Below, in pieces: positions 6,481-13,043 of a stretch of DNA of 40,908 nucleotides. Position 1 is the first letter of the stretch; each line of letters opens with the position of its first letter. The stretch is from Caldifarciminota bacterium (GTDB taxonomy: Bacteria > Hydrothermota > Hydrothermia > LBFQ01): the NCBI GenBank assembly GCA_027002825.1, contig JALWZG010000096.1, positions 1 to 40,908 of the forward strand. The letters are read 5' to 3'. Under the pieces are notes generated by a model. That model made no database searches, was not told the origin of the DNA, and worked only from the letters and a program-made list of their open reading frames with translations. A program made the position numbers and the translations under genes.

Positions 6481-7752
6481 GTGGGTGATCTTATCGTTCA
6501 GATCCTCGCCGTGGTTTTCGGGTTTAGCCTTCTCATAATCTGGCATGAGCTCGGTCATCTGTTGGCCGCCCTATCCGTAGGTGTAAGGGTTAGCGTCTTT
6601 TCCATAGGTTTTGGGAGGCGCATATGGGGCTTCAAATATCGGGGTATAGACTTCCGCATATCCTCCATACCCTTCGGCGGGTACGTCAGGTTCGCCGATG
6701 AGGGTGAGACCGGAATACCTCAGGAGTTCTTCAGAAGACCGTTCTGGCAAAGGGTCTGGATAGTTTTGGCCGGACCTCTGGCCTCGTTCCTGCTCGGACC
6801 GGTACTGATATCCATATCCCTGGCCCTCATAGGCAGAATCTCCCTTATGACCACGAAGGTTTGGAGATCCCACGTCTCGGAATTCGTGAAGGGGGACTCG
6901 GTCTTGAGTGTAAACGGGAGGTTTATGAGGAGCGGGGAAAGGGTTCTGAACCTCCTATCCGAGGAGGGGGAAAAACAGGTGGAGGTGTTGAGGGATAGGT
7001 TGTACCTGAGTGTCGTTTTGAACCGTCCCCTTGAACCTGAGAGTCTGGAGTTTTTCATACCCCCTGTCGTGGGGGAGGTGAGTAAGGGTTTTCCGGCGGA
7101 AGCGGCGGGTTTGAGGAAAGGGGATACGATCGTCCGACTTGACGGGGTTGACGTGGAGAGCTGGCAACAGGTGGTGGAGTACGTAGAGGAGAAGGGTGAA
7201 GGGGATACGGTCTCAATAACCGTCGCCAGAAACGGTAAGCTCTTGGACCTCAGGGTGGGGGTAAAAGAGGTGGACGGCAAGGGAAGGATAGGGGTTGTGG
7301 TGGCCTACAGGAGGTACCCCCTTTCCCCTGGGGAGCTCTTTGGGGAGACCTTCAGGTTAACCCTCAGGTTTTCCCTTCTCCTTGTGGAGGTGGTTGAGAA
7401 GATGATAAGCAGGGAGGTGAAGGTTGAGGAGACGGTGGGAGGCCCTATCACCATAGGTGTGGCCATGGCCTCCACGGCCCAGCAGGGTGTGGACAGGTAC
7501 CTCCTCCTCTTGGCCGTCATAACCCTTCAGTTGGCCGTGTTAAACCTCCTGCCCGTTCCCGGTCTTGACGGGGGACATATCCTCTTCTTCACGCTGGACG
7601 CGGTCTACTATCTGGTGAGGCGTAGGAGGATACCTGAGAGGGTTTACATATGGTCCCTGATGGTGGGCATAGGTCTCCTGATCCTCCTTGGAGTTTTGAT
7701 CATGGGGTACGACATACTGAGACTTTTCAGAGGTCAGTTCCCCGAGATGTAA
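6481..7752 (+). CDS. rseP: RseP-type site-2 metalloprotease
   Basis: Intramembrane zinc protease of the M50 family. In E. coli, RseP cleaves anti-sigma factor RseA within the membrane. The zinc motif HELGH is at residues 22-26 in the first helix. A PDZ domain lies at about 195-265 (GFPAEAAGLRKGDTIVRLDG). The second catalytic segment NLLPVPGLDGGH supplies the conserved Asp near the C-terminus. The length of 423 aa is usual for the family. The GTG start follows a -10 box by 8 bases. The 3' end overlaps the convergent surE gene by 26 bases. No anti-sigma factor gene is nearby, so its substrate here is unknown. Confidence 0.93.
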   Translation: MGDLIVQILAVVFGFSLLIIWHELGHLLAALSVGVRVSVFSIGFGRRIWGFKYRGIDFRISSIPFGGYVRFADEGETGIPQEFFRRPFWQRVWIVLAGPLASFLLGPVLISISLALIGRISLMTTKVWRSHVSEFVKGDSVLSVNGRFMRSGERVLNLLSEEGEKQVEVLRDRLYLSVVLNRPLEPESLEFFIPPVVGEVSKGFPAEAAGLRKGDTIVRLDGVDVESWQQVVEYVEEKGEGDTVSITVARNGKLLDLRVGVKEVDGKGRIGVVVAYRRYPLSPGELFGETFRLTLRFSLLLVEVVEKMISREVKVEETVGGPITIGVAMASTAQQGVDRYLLLLAVITLQLAVLNLLPVPGLDGGHILFFTLDAVYYLVRRRRIPERVYIWSLMVGIGLLILLGVLIMGYDILRLFRGQFPEM

Positions 7753-8464
7753 GCCGGCTCGTCCTTCCCCGCAACACCTTCCAATCCGTCAGGTCAAGGC
7801 TAAGAGGTGTGATGGAAACGTAAAGGTTTAAAACCGCCCAAACGTCTGAACCCTCCCGCACTATGAACTCCGGCTTCCCGCCTATGGCAAACGTGCCATC
7901 ACCGTTCCTTTTCACCGGTTTGTTGTAGATCCTGTTCCCCAGATAGGTCCACACCTTTCCCCTGATATGCCCGTACGGAGCGGCGGGTATGTTCACGGAG
8001 AGGAGTTTGAAATCCCTCTTGGACGAAAACTCCGAGAGGACCTCCCGGCTGACCTTCTCGGCCGTGTCCCAGAACATGGGGTTGCTGTTTTCAAGGGAAA
8101 AGGCTATTGAAGGTATTCCGTAAAGCGCACCCTCCCTCGCGGCGGAAACGGTTCCGGAGTAGAAGACATCCTCTGCGAGGTTGAACCCGGCGTTTATACC
8201 CGATAAAACGAGATCGGGCCACTTCGGCATTATTCCGAAAAGGGCTATTAAAACCGAATCCGCCGGAGAACCCTCAACGCTGTAGAAGTTGTTCCCCACC
8301 TTCTTTACGCTCACACTCCGGCGCACGGATAGGCTGTGGCTGGCCGCGCTCATCTCATCGGAAGGCGCCACAACCCAAACCTCCCCAAAGTCCGCCGCCA
8401 CATCCGCCAAGATCCTTATCCCTTCGGAGTTCACACCGTCATCGTTCGTTATCAGGATTATCAA
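7727..8464 (-). CDS. surE: 5'/3'-nucleotidase SurE
   Basis: Metal-dependent nucleotidase or acid phosphatase acting on nucleoside monophosphates. The N-terminus MIILITNDDGVNSEG has the metal ligands Asp8 and Asp9. Ser39 (APSDEMSAASHS) and Asn91 (LSGINAG) complete the site. The length is 245 aa, usual for SurE. The start matters here. The longest frame begins at 8515 inside the upstream terminator, and ATG 8473 would add three residues. TTG 8464 lies 7 bases after TAGAAT and gives exactly the family N-terminus. The last 26 bases overlap the convergent rseP. Confidence 0.95.
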   Translation of the reverse strand: MIILITNDDGVNSEGIRILADVAADFGEVWVVAPSDEMSAASHSLSVRRSVSVKKVGNNFYSVEGSPADSVLIALFGIMPKWPDLVLSGINAGFNLAEDVFYSGTVSAAREGALYGIPSIAFSLENSNPMFWDTAEKVSREVLSEFSSKRDFKLLSVNIPAAPYGHIRGKVWTYLGNRIYNKPVKRNGDGTFAIGGKPEFIVREGSDVWAVLNLYVSITPLSLDLTDWKVLRGRTSRLTSRGTDL

Positions 8465-8471
8465 GGCGGCC

Positions 8472-8477
8472 ATTCTA
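8472..8477 (-). promoter_or_regulatory. -10 box of surE, leaderless with TTG start
   Basis: TAGAAT on the minus strand, 7 bases before TTG 8464. The position of the conserved SurE N-terminus supports this start independently. Confidence 0.75.
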
Positions 8478-8484
8478 CTGCCGA

Positions 8485-8514
8485 AAAAAGAGGGGGGCGT
8501 CCGCCCCCCTCTCA
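8485..8514 (-). terminator. intrinsic terminator of the YfdX-like pair
   Basis: On the minus strand, GAGAGGGGGG pairs with CCCCCCTCTT around a CGGACG loop and is followed by a run of six T. It lies directly after the stop of the 8512-9366 gene and upstream of the surE promoter. Confidence 0.9.
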
Positions 8515-9366
8515 ATCCGACCTCTTGCCCTTTACCTCCCCCTTCAGCTTCTGCAGGCCCTCTTTCAGGGTTGTTATGCGCTTTGAGGCCTTTTCCTTCC
8601 TCTTTACGCTTTTTTCTATGGAGCGGACCTGTTTGAGGAGTTCTCTGTACTGCTTCTTGTCTATGTATCCGAGGGCGTAGGCGAGGCGTATTTTCCTCCT
8701 CACCACCTTCAAAACCTCCAAGGCGAGGGATGTGTCCTCCTGTTGAACCTCGTCCACGGTGGTCAGCAAGTAATAGGCGTCAAACAGGGGTTTGGGGAAG
8801 ACGCTTTCAACGGTTTCAACCGAGCTGAGCATAAGGCTGAGGGCGTCTATGGCCTCCTTTGTGCGACCCTTTTCCAAGAGGCTCTTCGTAAGGGCGAGGG
8901 AGTTTCTCAGCACGTCAACGGGGACGACCACCGTGTGGACGACTATCTCGTTGCGCAGGAGGTTCAGGATTTCCCTCGCGGTGGGTATGTCGTTTTTGTT
9001 CAGGTACTTGCGGGCCTCCCTTACGAGTTTTTCGGCGCTGTCGGGGTTGTCCACGCCGAGGTAGAGGAAGACGGTGACCGAGATGGGGAGTTTATCGGCC
9101 TTGTAGTTTTTGGCTATCACGTCCGTTTTCCTTATTAGGGTGTCAAGGAGGGCGGAGGCGTGATCGGGTGAGCCGTACTGCAGGACGTTTATAAGTCGGG
9201 CTATGCCGTCCATTACGGACACAACCTCCCTCACTATCTTCTGCTCCTCCGCCGTACGTATCTCCTCCAGCCCCCTCTTGGCGCTTTCCTCAACCGCCTC
9301 TTGAACCCTCCTCTGCAGCGATGTGTCCGCCTGGGCGGACAGTAGGAACAGGGCGATTAAAGCCAT
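8512..9366 (-). CDS. YfdX-like exported protein (second of a tandem pair)
   Basis: A 284-aa protein with a short hydrophobic signal-like start (MALIALFLLSAQA), then an all-helical body. It is a paralogue of its upstream neighbour, sharing the pattern LPISVTVFLYLGVDNPDSAE, then LRNEIVVHTVVVPVDVLRNS, then LSSVETVESVFPKPLFDAYY. The order, a prolyl strand segment, a helix with 'A.e.L..lr.eivv.t.v.P', then a repeat ending in ETV, resembles the YfdX family of stress-linked periplasmic proteins. That assignment is tentative. The start at ATG 9366 overlaps the upstream stop (GTGATG), with a GGGGAGG site upstream. The highly basic C-terminal 60 residues look like a coiled coil. Confidence 0.6.
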   Translation of the reverse strand: MALIALFLLSAQADTSLQRRVQEAVEESAKRGLEEIRTAEEQKIVREVVSVMDGIARLINVLQYGSPDHASALLDTLIRKTDVIAKNYKADKLPISVTVFLYLGVDNPDSAEKLVREARKYLNKNDIPTAREILNLLRNEIVVHTVVVPVDVLRNSLALTKSLLEKGRTKEAIDALSLMLSSVETVESVFPKPLFDAYYLLTTVDEVQQEDTSLALEVLKVVRRKIRLAYALGYIDKKQYRELLKQVRSIEKSVKRKEKASKRITTLKEGLQKLKGEVKGKRSD

Positions 9367-10157
9367 CACTCCACCTCCCCTTTGGTCTTGGCCAGCTCTT
9401 CTTTGAGCTCTGAAGCCTTTTCTTTACCCTCAGGTCCGCCTGCCACACGTTCAAAGGCCTTTATCTTCTCCTCAATATCCGAGATCTGCTTTTCATCGGT
9501 TATGTATCCGAGGATTTTGGCGAGTTCCAGCCTTTCACGGATGTATCTGGCGACCTCCATGGCCGTGTCCTTCTCCTCCTCCCGAAGTTTTTCAAGTTCG
9601 TCCGCGAGGTAGTACGCCTCCAGAAGGGGTCGGGGCAGGATGGTACGTACGGTTTCAACGGCCCCCAATATCAGGTTGAGCGTGTCTATGAACCTGTCAA
9701 GGTTGCCCCGTTTGAAGAAGGACCTGGCGAGGTTTATGGAATCCCTAAGCACCTCTAAGGGTATGACCTCCGTTTCTATGACGACCTCGTTTCTGAGGAC
9801 GTTTACGAGTGTTCTGGCCTTGGGTATTCTGCCCTCGTTGAGCGTCTTTTTCGCGTCCTCGTAGATCCTCTTGGCCGTTTCGGGGTCATCCACACCTATG
9901 ACGGTGTATACGGTGCTTTTGACGGGTAGAGTGGTATCGGCGTACCTCTGGTAAAGGTCCGCGACCCTCTTGCTCAGGTCCTCAAGGGTTTCCTCTATCC
10001 CCGTCAGCTCTCCCACCCTGACCTTTGAGACTATCTCTCCGATTTTACGCGTTATATAGACCGCCTCTTGGACGATCTTTCTCTCCTCAGCCTCTCTCGT
10101 CTCCCTTTCGGGTTTTGCCTTTGCCCGTGCGAGGATTTCCTTTGCCTTTGCCACCAT
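9366..10157 (-). CDS. YfdX-like helical protein (first of a tandem pair)
   Basis: A 263-aa, highly charged helical protein without a signal peptide: the N-terminus MVAKAKEILARAKAKPER is basic. The central part (LPVKSTVYTVIGVDDPETAK, VLRNEVVIETEVIPLEVLRD, LILGAVETVRTILPRPLLEA) aligns by eye with the exported paralogue downstream, so the pair arose by duplication and one copy is probably cytoplasmic. The family call (YfdX-like) is tentative. The start at ATG 10157 has a strong AGGAGGT site, and a TATAAT lies 28 bases upstream. This is one of the few leading genes here with a normal leader. A longer in-frame start at 10178 is less likely. Confidence 0.62.
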   Translation of the reverse strand: MVAKAKEILARAKAKPERETREAEERKIVQEAVYITRKIGEIVSKVRVGELTGIEETLEDLSKRVADLYQRYADTTLPVKSTVYTVIGVDDPETAKRIYEDAKKTLNEGRIPKARTLVNVLRNEVVIETEVIPLEVLRDSINLARSFFKRGNLDRFIDTLNLILGAVETVRTILPRPLLEAYYLADELEKLREEEKDTAMEVARYIRERLELAKILGYITDEKQISDIEEKIKAFERVAGGPEGKEKASELKEELAKTKGEVE

Positions 10158-10184
10158 TTTTTTACCTCCTCTTTCCAAGATTGT

Positions 10185-10190
10185 ATTATA
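10185..10190 (-). promoter_or_regulatory. -10 box of the YfdX-like pair
   Basis: TATAAT on the minus strand, followed by a leader of about 20 bases containing AGGAGGT before ATG 10157. This is a conventional promoter and leader, in contrast with the leaderless neighbours. Confidence 0.75.
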
Positions 10191-10237
10191 AAGGCGAAAT
10201 TAACATAAGTTGTCCACCCCGCAGCGCCCCCCACCCT

Positions 10238-10243
10238 TAAAAT
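10238..10243 (+). promoter_or_regulatory. -10 box, leaderless type
   Basis: TAAAAT in CACCCTTAAAAT, 8 bases before ATG 10252. Confidence 0.65.
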
Positions 10244-10251
10244 CCCCGTCC

Positions 10252-10581
10252 ATGAAAACCCTACAGGAGAAGACCTTCAGATGGAAGCTCGTGGAGACGA
10301 AGACGGGGGCGGTCCTCCATCTCATAGAGGTGGACGAGGACCACTTCTTCATAGAACAGAACTACAAGAAACCCAGTAAATACGGTGTGGCCTACAGGAA
10401 CCTGAAGGAGAAGTTCCCCGACTTCTACATGTTCTGGGAGATAAAGAACAACAGGTACACGGGAAGACTCCTTGTAGGTGTGTTCCTGAGCAAGCGGGAG
10501 ATAGACGGGTTTATAACCTCCGTTTTGCAGAGTGAGGAGTACAAGAAACACGAGGACGTAAGGGATGAGATCCCGGAATAG
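10252..10581 (+). CDS. hypothetical protein, 109 aa
   Basis: Not recognised. It is a mixed alpha/beta, soluble protein rich in Lys, Glu and aromatic residues (HFFIEQNYKKPSKYGVAYRN, FPDFYMFWEIKNNRYTG), with no signal peptide or membrane helix and no cysteines. ATG 10252 was chosen because it is 8 bases after a TAAAAT box. An in-frame ATG at 10210 lies upstream of that box. The gene is followed 27 bases later by the epimerase gene, which has its own promoter, so it appears to be a single-gene unit. Confidence 0.7.
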   Translation: MKTLQEKTFRWKLVETKTGAVLHLIEVDEDHFFIEQNYKKPSKYGVAYRNLKEKFPDFYMFWEIKNNRYTGRLLVGVFLSKREIDGFITSVLQSEEYKKHEDVRDEIPE

Positions 10582-10595
10582 CCCCCCATCGCCTT

Positions 10596-10601
10596 TAAAA
10601 T
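10596..10601 (+). promoter_or_regulatory. -10 box, leaderless type
   Basis: TAAAAT in GCCTTTAAAAT, 7 bases before ATG 10609. Confidence 0.65.
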
Positions 10602-10608
10602 CCCGTCT

Positions 10609-11010
10609 ATGGTGAGGCTTTCCCATGTCGCCCTGGCCGTATCCGCCGAGGATTACAAGAGCGTTAAGGAAAAGTTCAGCAGGATCCTCGGAGTGGAGGC
10701 GGAGGAGAAGGATCTACCCCACGCAAAGCTGCGCGTTGCCATCTTCAAACTCCCCAACACGTCCATAGAGATCCTGACACCCACGGCCGAAGGTTCGGAT
10801 ATAGACCGCTTCCTCCAGAAAAGGGGAAACGCCCTGCACCACATAGCCCTTCAGGTTGAGGACGTTGAAGGTGAGACGGAACGCCTGGAGAGGGAAGGGT
10901 TTGAGATAGCAAGACGGGGCTACAGAGGGGCTAAGGGTGGTAGCGTCTCCTTTCTACACCCCAAATCCACGGGTGGTTTTCTGATAGAGCTGGTTGAGGA
11001 GGAGTACTGA
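10609..11010 (+). CDS. mce: methylmalonyl-CoA epimerase (glyoxalase superfamily)
   Basis: A 133-aa vicinal-oxygen-chelate protein that interconverts the (R) and (S) forms of methylmalonyl-CoA, a step in propionate or branched-chain metabolism. Two beta-alpha-beta-beta-beta modules are visible. The metal ligands fit the pattern: His6 in LSHVALAV, Glu in TSIEILTP, His in LHHIALQV and Glu in FLIELVEE. The conserved methylmalonyl-CoA epimerase features ALHHIALQVEDVE and FLHPKSTGGFLIEL are present. No mutase is in the window, so another glyoxalase-type role cannot be fully excluded. The start follows a -10 box by 7 bases with no ribosome site. Confidence 0.85.
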   Translation: MVRLSHVALAVSAEDYKSVKEKFSRILGVEAEEKDLPHAKLRVAIFKLPNTSIEILTPTAEGSDIDRFLQKRGNALHHIALQVEDVEGETERLEREGFEIARRGYRGAKGGSVSFLHPKSTGGFLIELVEEEY

Positions 11011-11025
11011 GGAACGGTGGTACGT

Positions 11026-11943
11026 ATGTATCCCGCCTACCTTGAACTCCACAGCAGGGGTGAGCTGGCGGAGAGGGTGGAACGGGCAAGGGAGCTATCG
11101 CGCAGGTGTGTTCTATGCCCGCGGGTGTGTGGGGCCAACCGTGTGGACGGGGAGGTGGGCGAGTGCGGTGTTGGAAGGTTCGCCGTCCTGTCATCCTACG
11201 GCCCCCACTTCGGTGAGGAAAGCGTTTTGAGGGGGTGGCGTGGGTCCGGTACGGTGTTCTTCGCCGGGTGCAACATGAGGTGCGTTTACTGTCAGAACTA
11301 CGAGATAAGCCAGTTGAGGTTCGGGAGGGAGGTTTCTCCGGAGGATCTCGCCGCCGTATTCCTTGAAGTGCAGGCCATGGGCTGCCACAACCTAAACCTC
11401 GTGACCCCCAGCCACGTCGTATGGCAGATTATGGAGGCCCTACTCATAGCCGTGGATAGGGGTTTTAGGTTGCCCATCGTGTACAACACCAGCTCTTACG
11501 ATTCCTTGCAGAGCTTGAGGTTGTTGGACGGTGTGGTGGACATATACATGCCCGACCTCAAGTACTCCGACTCGGAGGTTGCCCAGAGGTACTCCGGGGT
11601 TAAACGCTATTGGGAGGTTGCGAAAAAGGCCGTCAAGGAGATGTACAGACAGGTGGGGGATCTCGTGATAGGGGAGGACGGCTTGGCGAAAAGGGGTGTG
11701 CTTATAAGACATCTGGTGCTTCCCAACGGTGTGGCCGGAAGTAAGAAGGTTATGGAGTTCATAGCCGGCGAGCTCTCCAGGGATGCGTGGGTCAACGTAA
11801 TGGATCAGTACTATCCGACGTACAGAGCCTGGGAGTACGGGGAGATCTCCCGCAGAATAACCTCCGAGGAGTATTGGGAAGTGGTGGATCACGCGGCGAG
11901 GTTGGGGATCCACCGGGGCATACCCTTTACACACAGCGATTAG
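11026..11943 (+). CDS. radical SAM protein, PflX/COG1313 family
   Basis: A 305-aa iron-sulphur radical SAM protein related to pyruvate formate-lyase activating enzyme. The radical SAM cluster motif CNMRCVYC is at Cys82, Cys86 and Cys89. An N-terminal cysteine set (CVLCPRVC at 28-35 and Cys47) matches the PflX subgroup, whose substrate is unknown. LVTPSHVVWQI and MPDLKYSD are also typical. ATG 11026 gives the usual MYPxYL N-terminus and has GGTGG five bases upstream. GTG 11017, three codons earlier, is an alternative. The gene follows the epimerase by 15 bases and is probably co-transcribed with it. Confidence 0.88.
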   Translation: MYPAYLELHSRGELAERVERARELSRRCVLCPRVCGANRVDGEVGECGVGRFAVLSSYGPHFGEESVLRGWRGSGTVFFAGCNMRCVYCQNYEISQLRFGREVSPEDLAAVFLEVQAMGCHNLNLVTPSHVVWQIMEALLIAVDRGFRLPIVYNTSSYDSLQSLRLLDGVVDIYMPDLKYSDSEVAQRYSGVKRYWEVAKKAVKEMYRQVGDLVIGEDGLAKRGVLIRHLVLPNGVAGSKKVMEFIAGELSRDAWVNVMDQYYPTYRAWEYGEISRRITSEEYWEVVDHAARLGIHRGIPFTHSD

Positions 11944-11951
11944 TTTCACCT

Positions 11952-11957
11952 TACAAT
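11952..11957 (+). promoter_or_regulatory. -10 box, leaderless type with GTG start
   Basis: TACAAT in TCACCTTACAAT, 6 bases before GTG 11964. The spacer and start (ACCTTCGTG) are identical to those of mazG at 16973-16981. Confidence 0.7.
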
Positions 11958-11963
11958 ACCTTC

Positions 11964-12812
11964 GTGGGTGGACTTGACCTGCTTTTCCTTTTGATCTTTC
12001 TCTTCAGCTTTCAGCCTGTGGTCTACCGCAAGATGTTGCAAAACGCCAGGTTGGCGAAGATCCGTGAGATAGGAAAGAAGAGGAAGAGCCGTGTTATAAC
12101 CATGATCCACCGTCAGGAGACCATAGGCTTTTGGGGAATACCTCTGGCGAGGTTCATAGACATAGAGGACTCCGAGGCCATAATAAGGGCCATAAACATG
12201 ACCGATGACGATACACCCATAGACCTCATAATCCACACACCCGGAGGTCTGGTCCTCGCCGCCGGACAGATAGCGAGGGCCCTCAAGAGACACAAGGCGA
12301 AAACCACGGTGATAATCCCCCATTACGCCATGAGCGGTGGCACACTGATAGCGCTCGCCGCGGACGAGATAATCATGGATCCCAACGCCGTACTGGGCCC
12401 GGTTGATCCGCAGCTGGGTTTTGGGGGTTCTGTGGTACCGGCGGCCTCCATTTTAAGGGTTCTCTCCGAAAAACCCGTTGACAAGGTGGAGGACAAAACC
12501 CTGATCCTCGCCGACATATCACGTAAGGCCATCAAACAGATGGAGTCCTTTGTTTACGCCCTCGTGAAGGACAAAATGCCCGAGGAAAAGGCCAAAGAGG
12601 TGGCCCACGAGTTGACCACGGGTAAGTGGACACACGATTACCCCCTGACCGTGGAGGAGCTGACGGCCATGGGTATAAAGGTGAACACCGATGTCCCCCA
12701 GGAGGTGTACGAGCTCATGGAACTCTACCGCGCGGAGTCCTCAGGTCTCAGAAGGCCATCCGTTGAGTACGTGCCCGCACCATCCGGCAGGATCAAGGAC
12801 CTATCTCTATGA
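11964..12812 (+). CDS. membrane-anchored serine protease of the SDH/Clp class
   Basis: A 282-aa protein with the crotonase/Clp-like fold of the serine dehydrogenase proteinase family (PF01972). One N-terminal membrane helix (residues 3-16) is followed by a basic linker. The oxyanion-type motif HTPGG is at 91-95 and the likely nucleophile is Ser124 in HYAMSGGTLIALAADEI. DPNAVLGPVDPQLG is family-typical. GTG 11964 sits 6 bases after TACAAT. An upstream in-frame start at 11787 would lie inside the radical SAM gene and is rejected. The last 20 bases overlap the convergent copZ-like gene. A role in membrane protein turnover is probable from the family, and the substrate is unknown. Confidence 0.88.
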   Translation: MGGLDLLFLLIFLFSFQPVVYRKMLQNARLAKIREIGKKRKSRVITMIHRQETIGFWGIPLARFIDIEDSEAIIRAINMTDDDTPIDLIIHTPGGLVLAAGQIARALKRHKAKTTVIIPHYAMSGGTLIALAADEIIMDPNAVLGPVDPQLGFGGSVVPAASILRVLSEKPVDKVEDKTLILADISRKAIKQMESFVYALVKDKMPEEKAKEVAHELTTGKWTHDYPLTVEELTAMGIKVNTDVPQEVYELMELYRAESSGLRRPSVEYVPAPSGRIKDLSL

Positions 12813-13014
12813 GCTCCTTTAACTCGTAGCCGGTCCTCTGTATAGCCTCTTTTACCTCGTATTCGTAAACCTCCTCCTCGCTTTTGAACCTCGCGTACCC
12901 ACCTTTGAGGTCCACAAGGACATCCTTCAAGCCCATGGATTCAAGGGCCTTCTTTACTTTCATGGCGCAGTGCGGGCAGGTCATACCCTCTATGCGTGCC
13001 TCGTACTCCCTCAT
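12793..13014 (-). CDS. copZ: heavy-metal-associated domain protein, CopZ-like
   Basis: A 73-aa single HMA domain. The metal-binding loop GMTCPHC (Cys13, Cys16) and the C-terminal pattern IQRTGYELKEL are those of copper chaperones that deliver Cu(I) to P1B-type ATPases. No copper ATPase is in the window, so the delivery partner is elsewhere. ATG 13014 is 8 bases after TAGAAT with no ribosome site. The 3' end overlaps the convergent SDH-class protease gene by 20 bases. Confidence 0.9.
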   Translation of the reverse strand: MREYEARIEGMTCPHCAMKVKKALESMGLKDVLVDLKGGYARFKSEEEVYEYEVKEAIQRTGYELKELIEIGP

Positions 13015-13022
13015 AGTTTCAC

Positions 13023-13028
13023 ATTCTA
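13023..13028 (-). promoter_or_regulatory. -10 box, leaderless type
   Basis: TAGAAT on the minus strand, 8 bases before ATG 13014. Confidence 0.65.
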
Positions 13029-13043
13029 AAGCCGAAAACCCAC

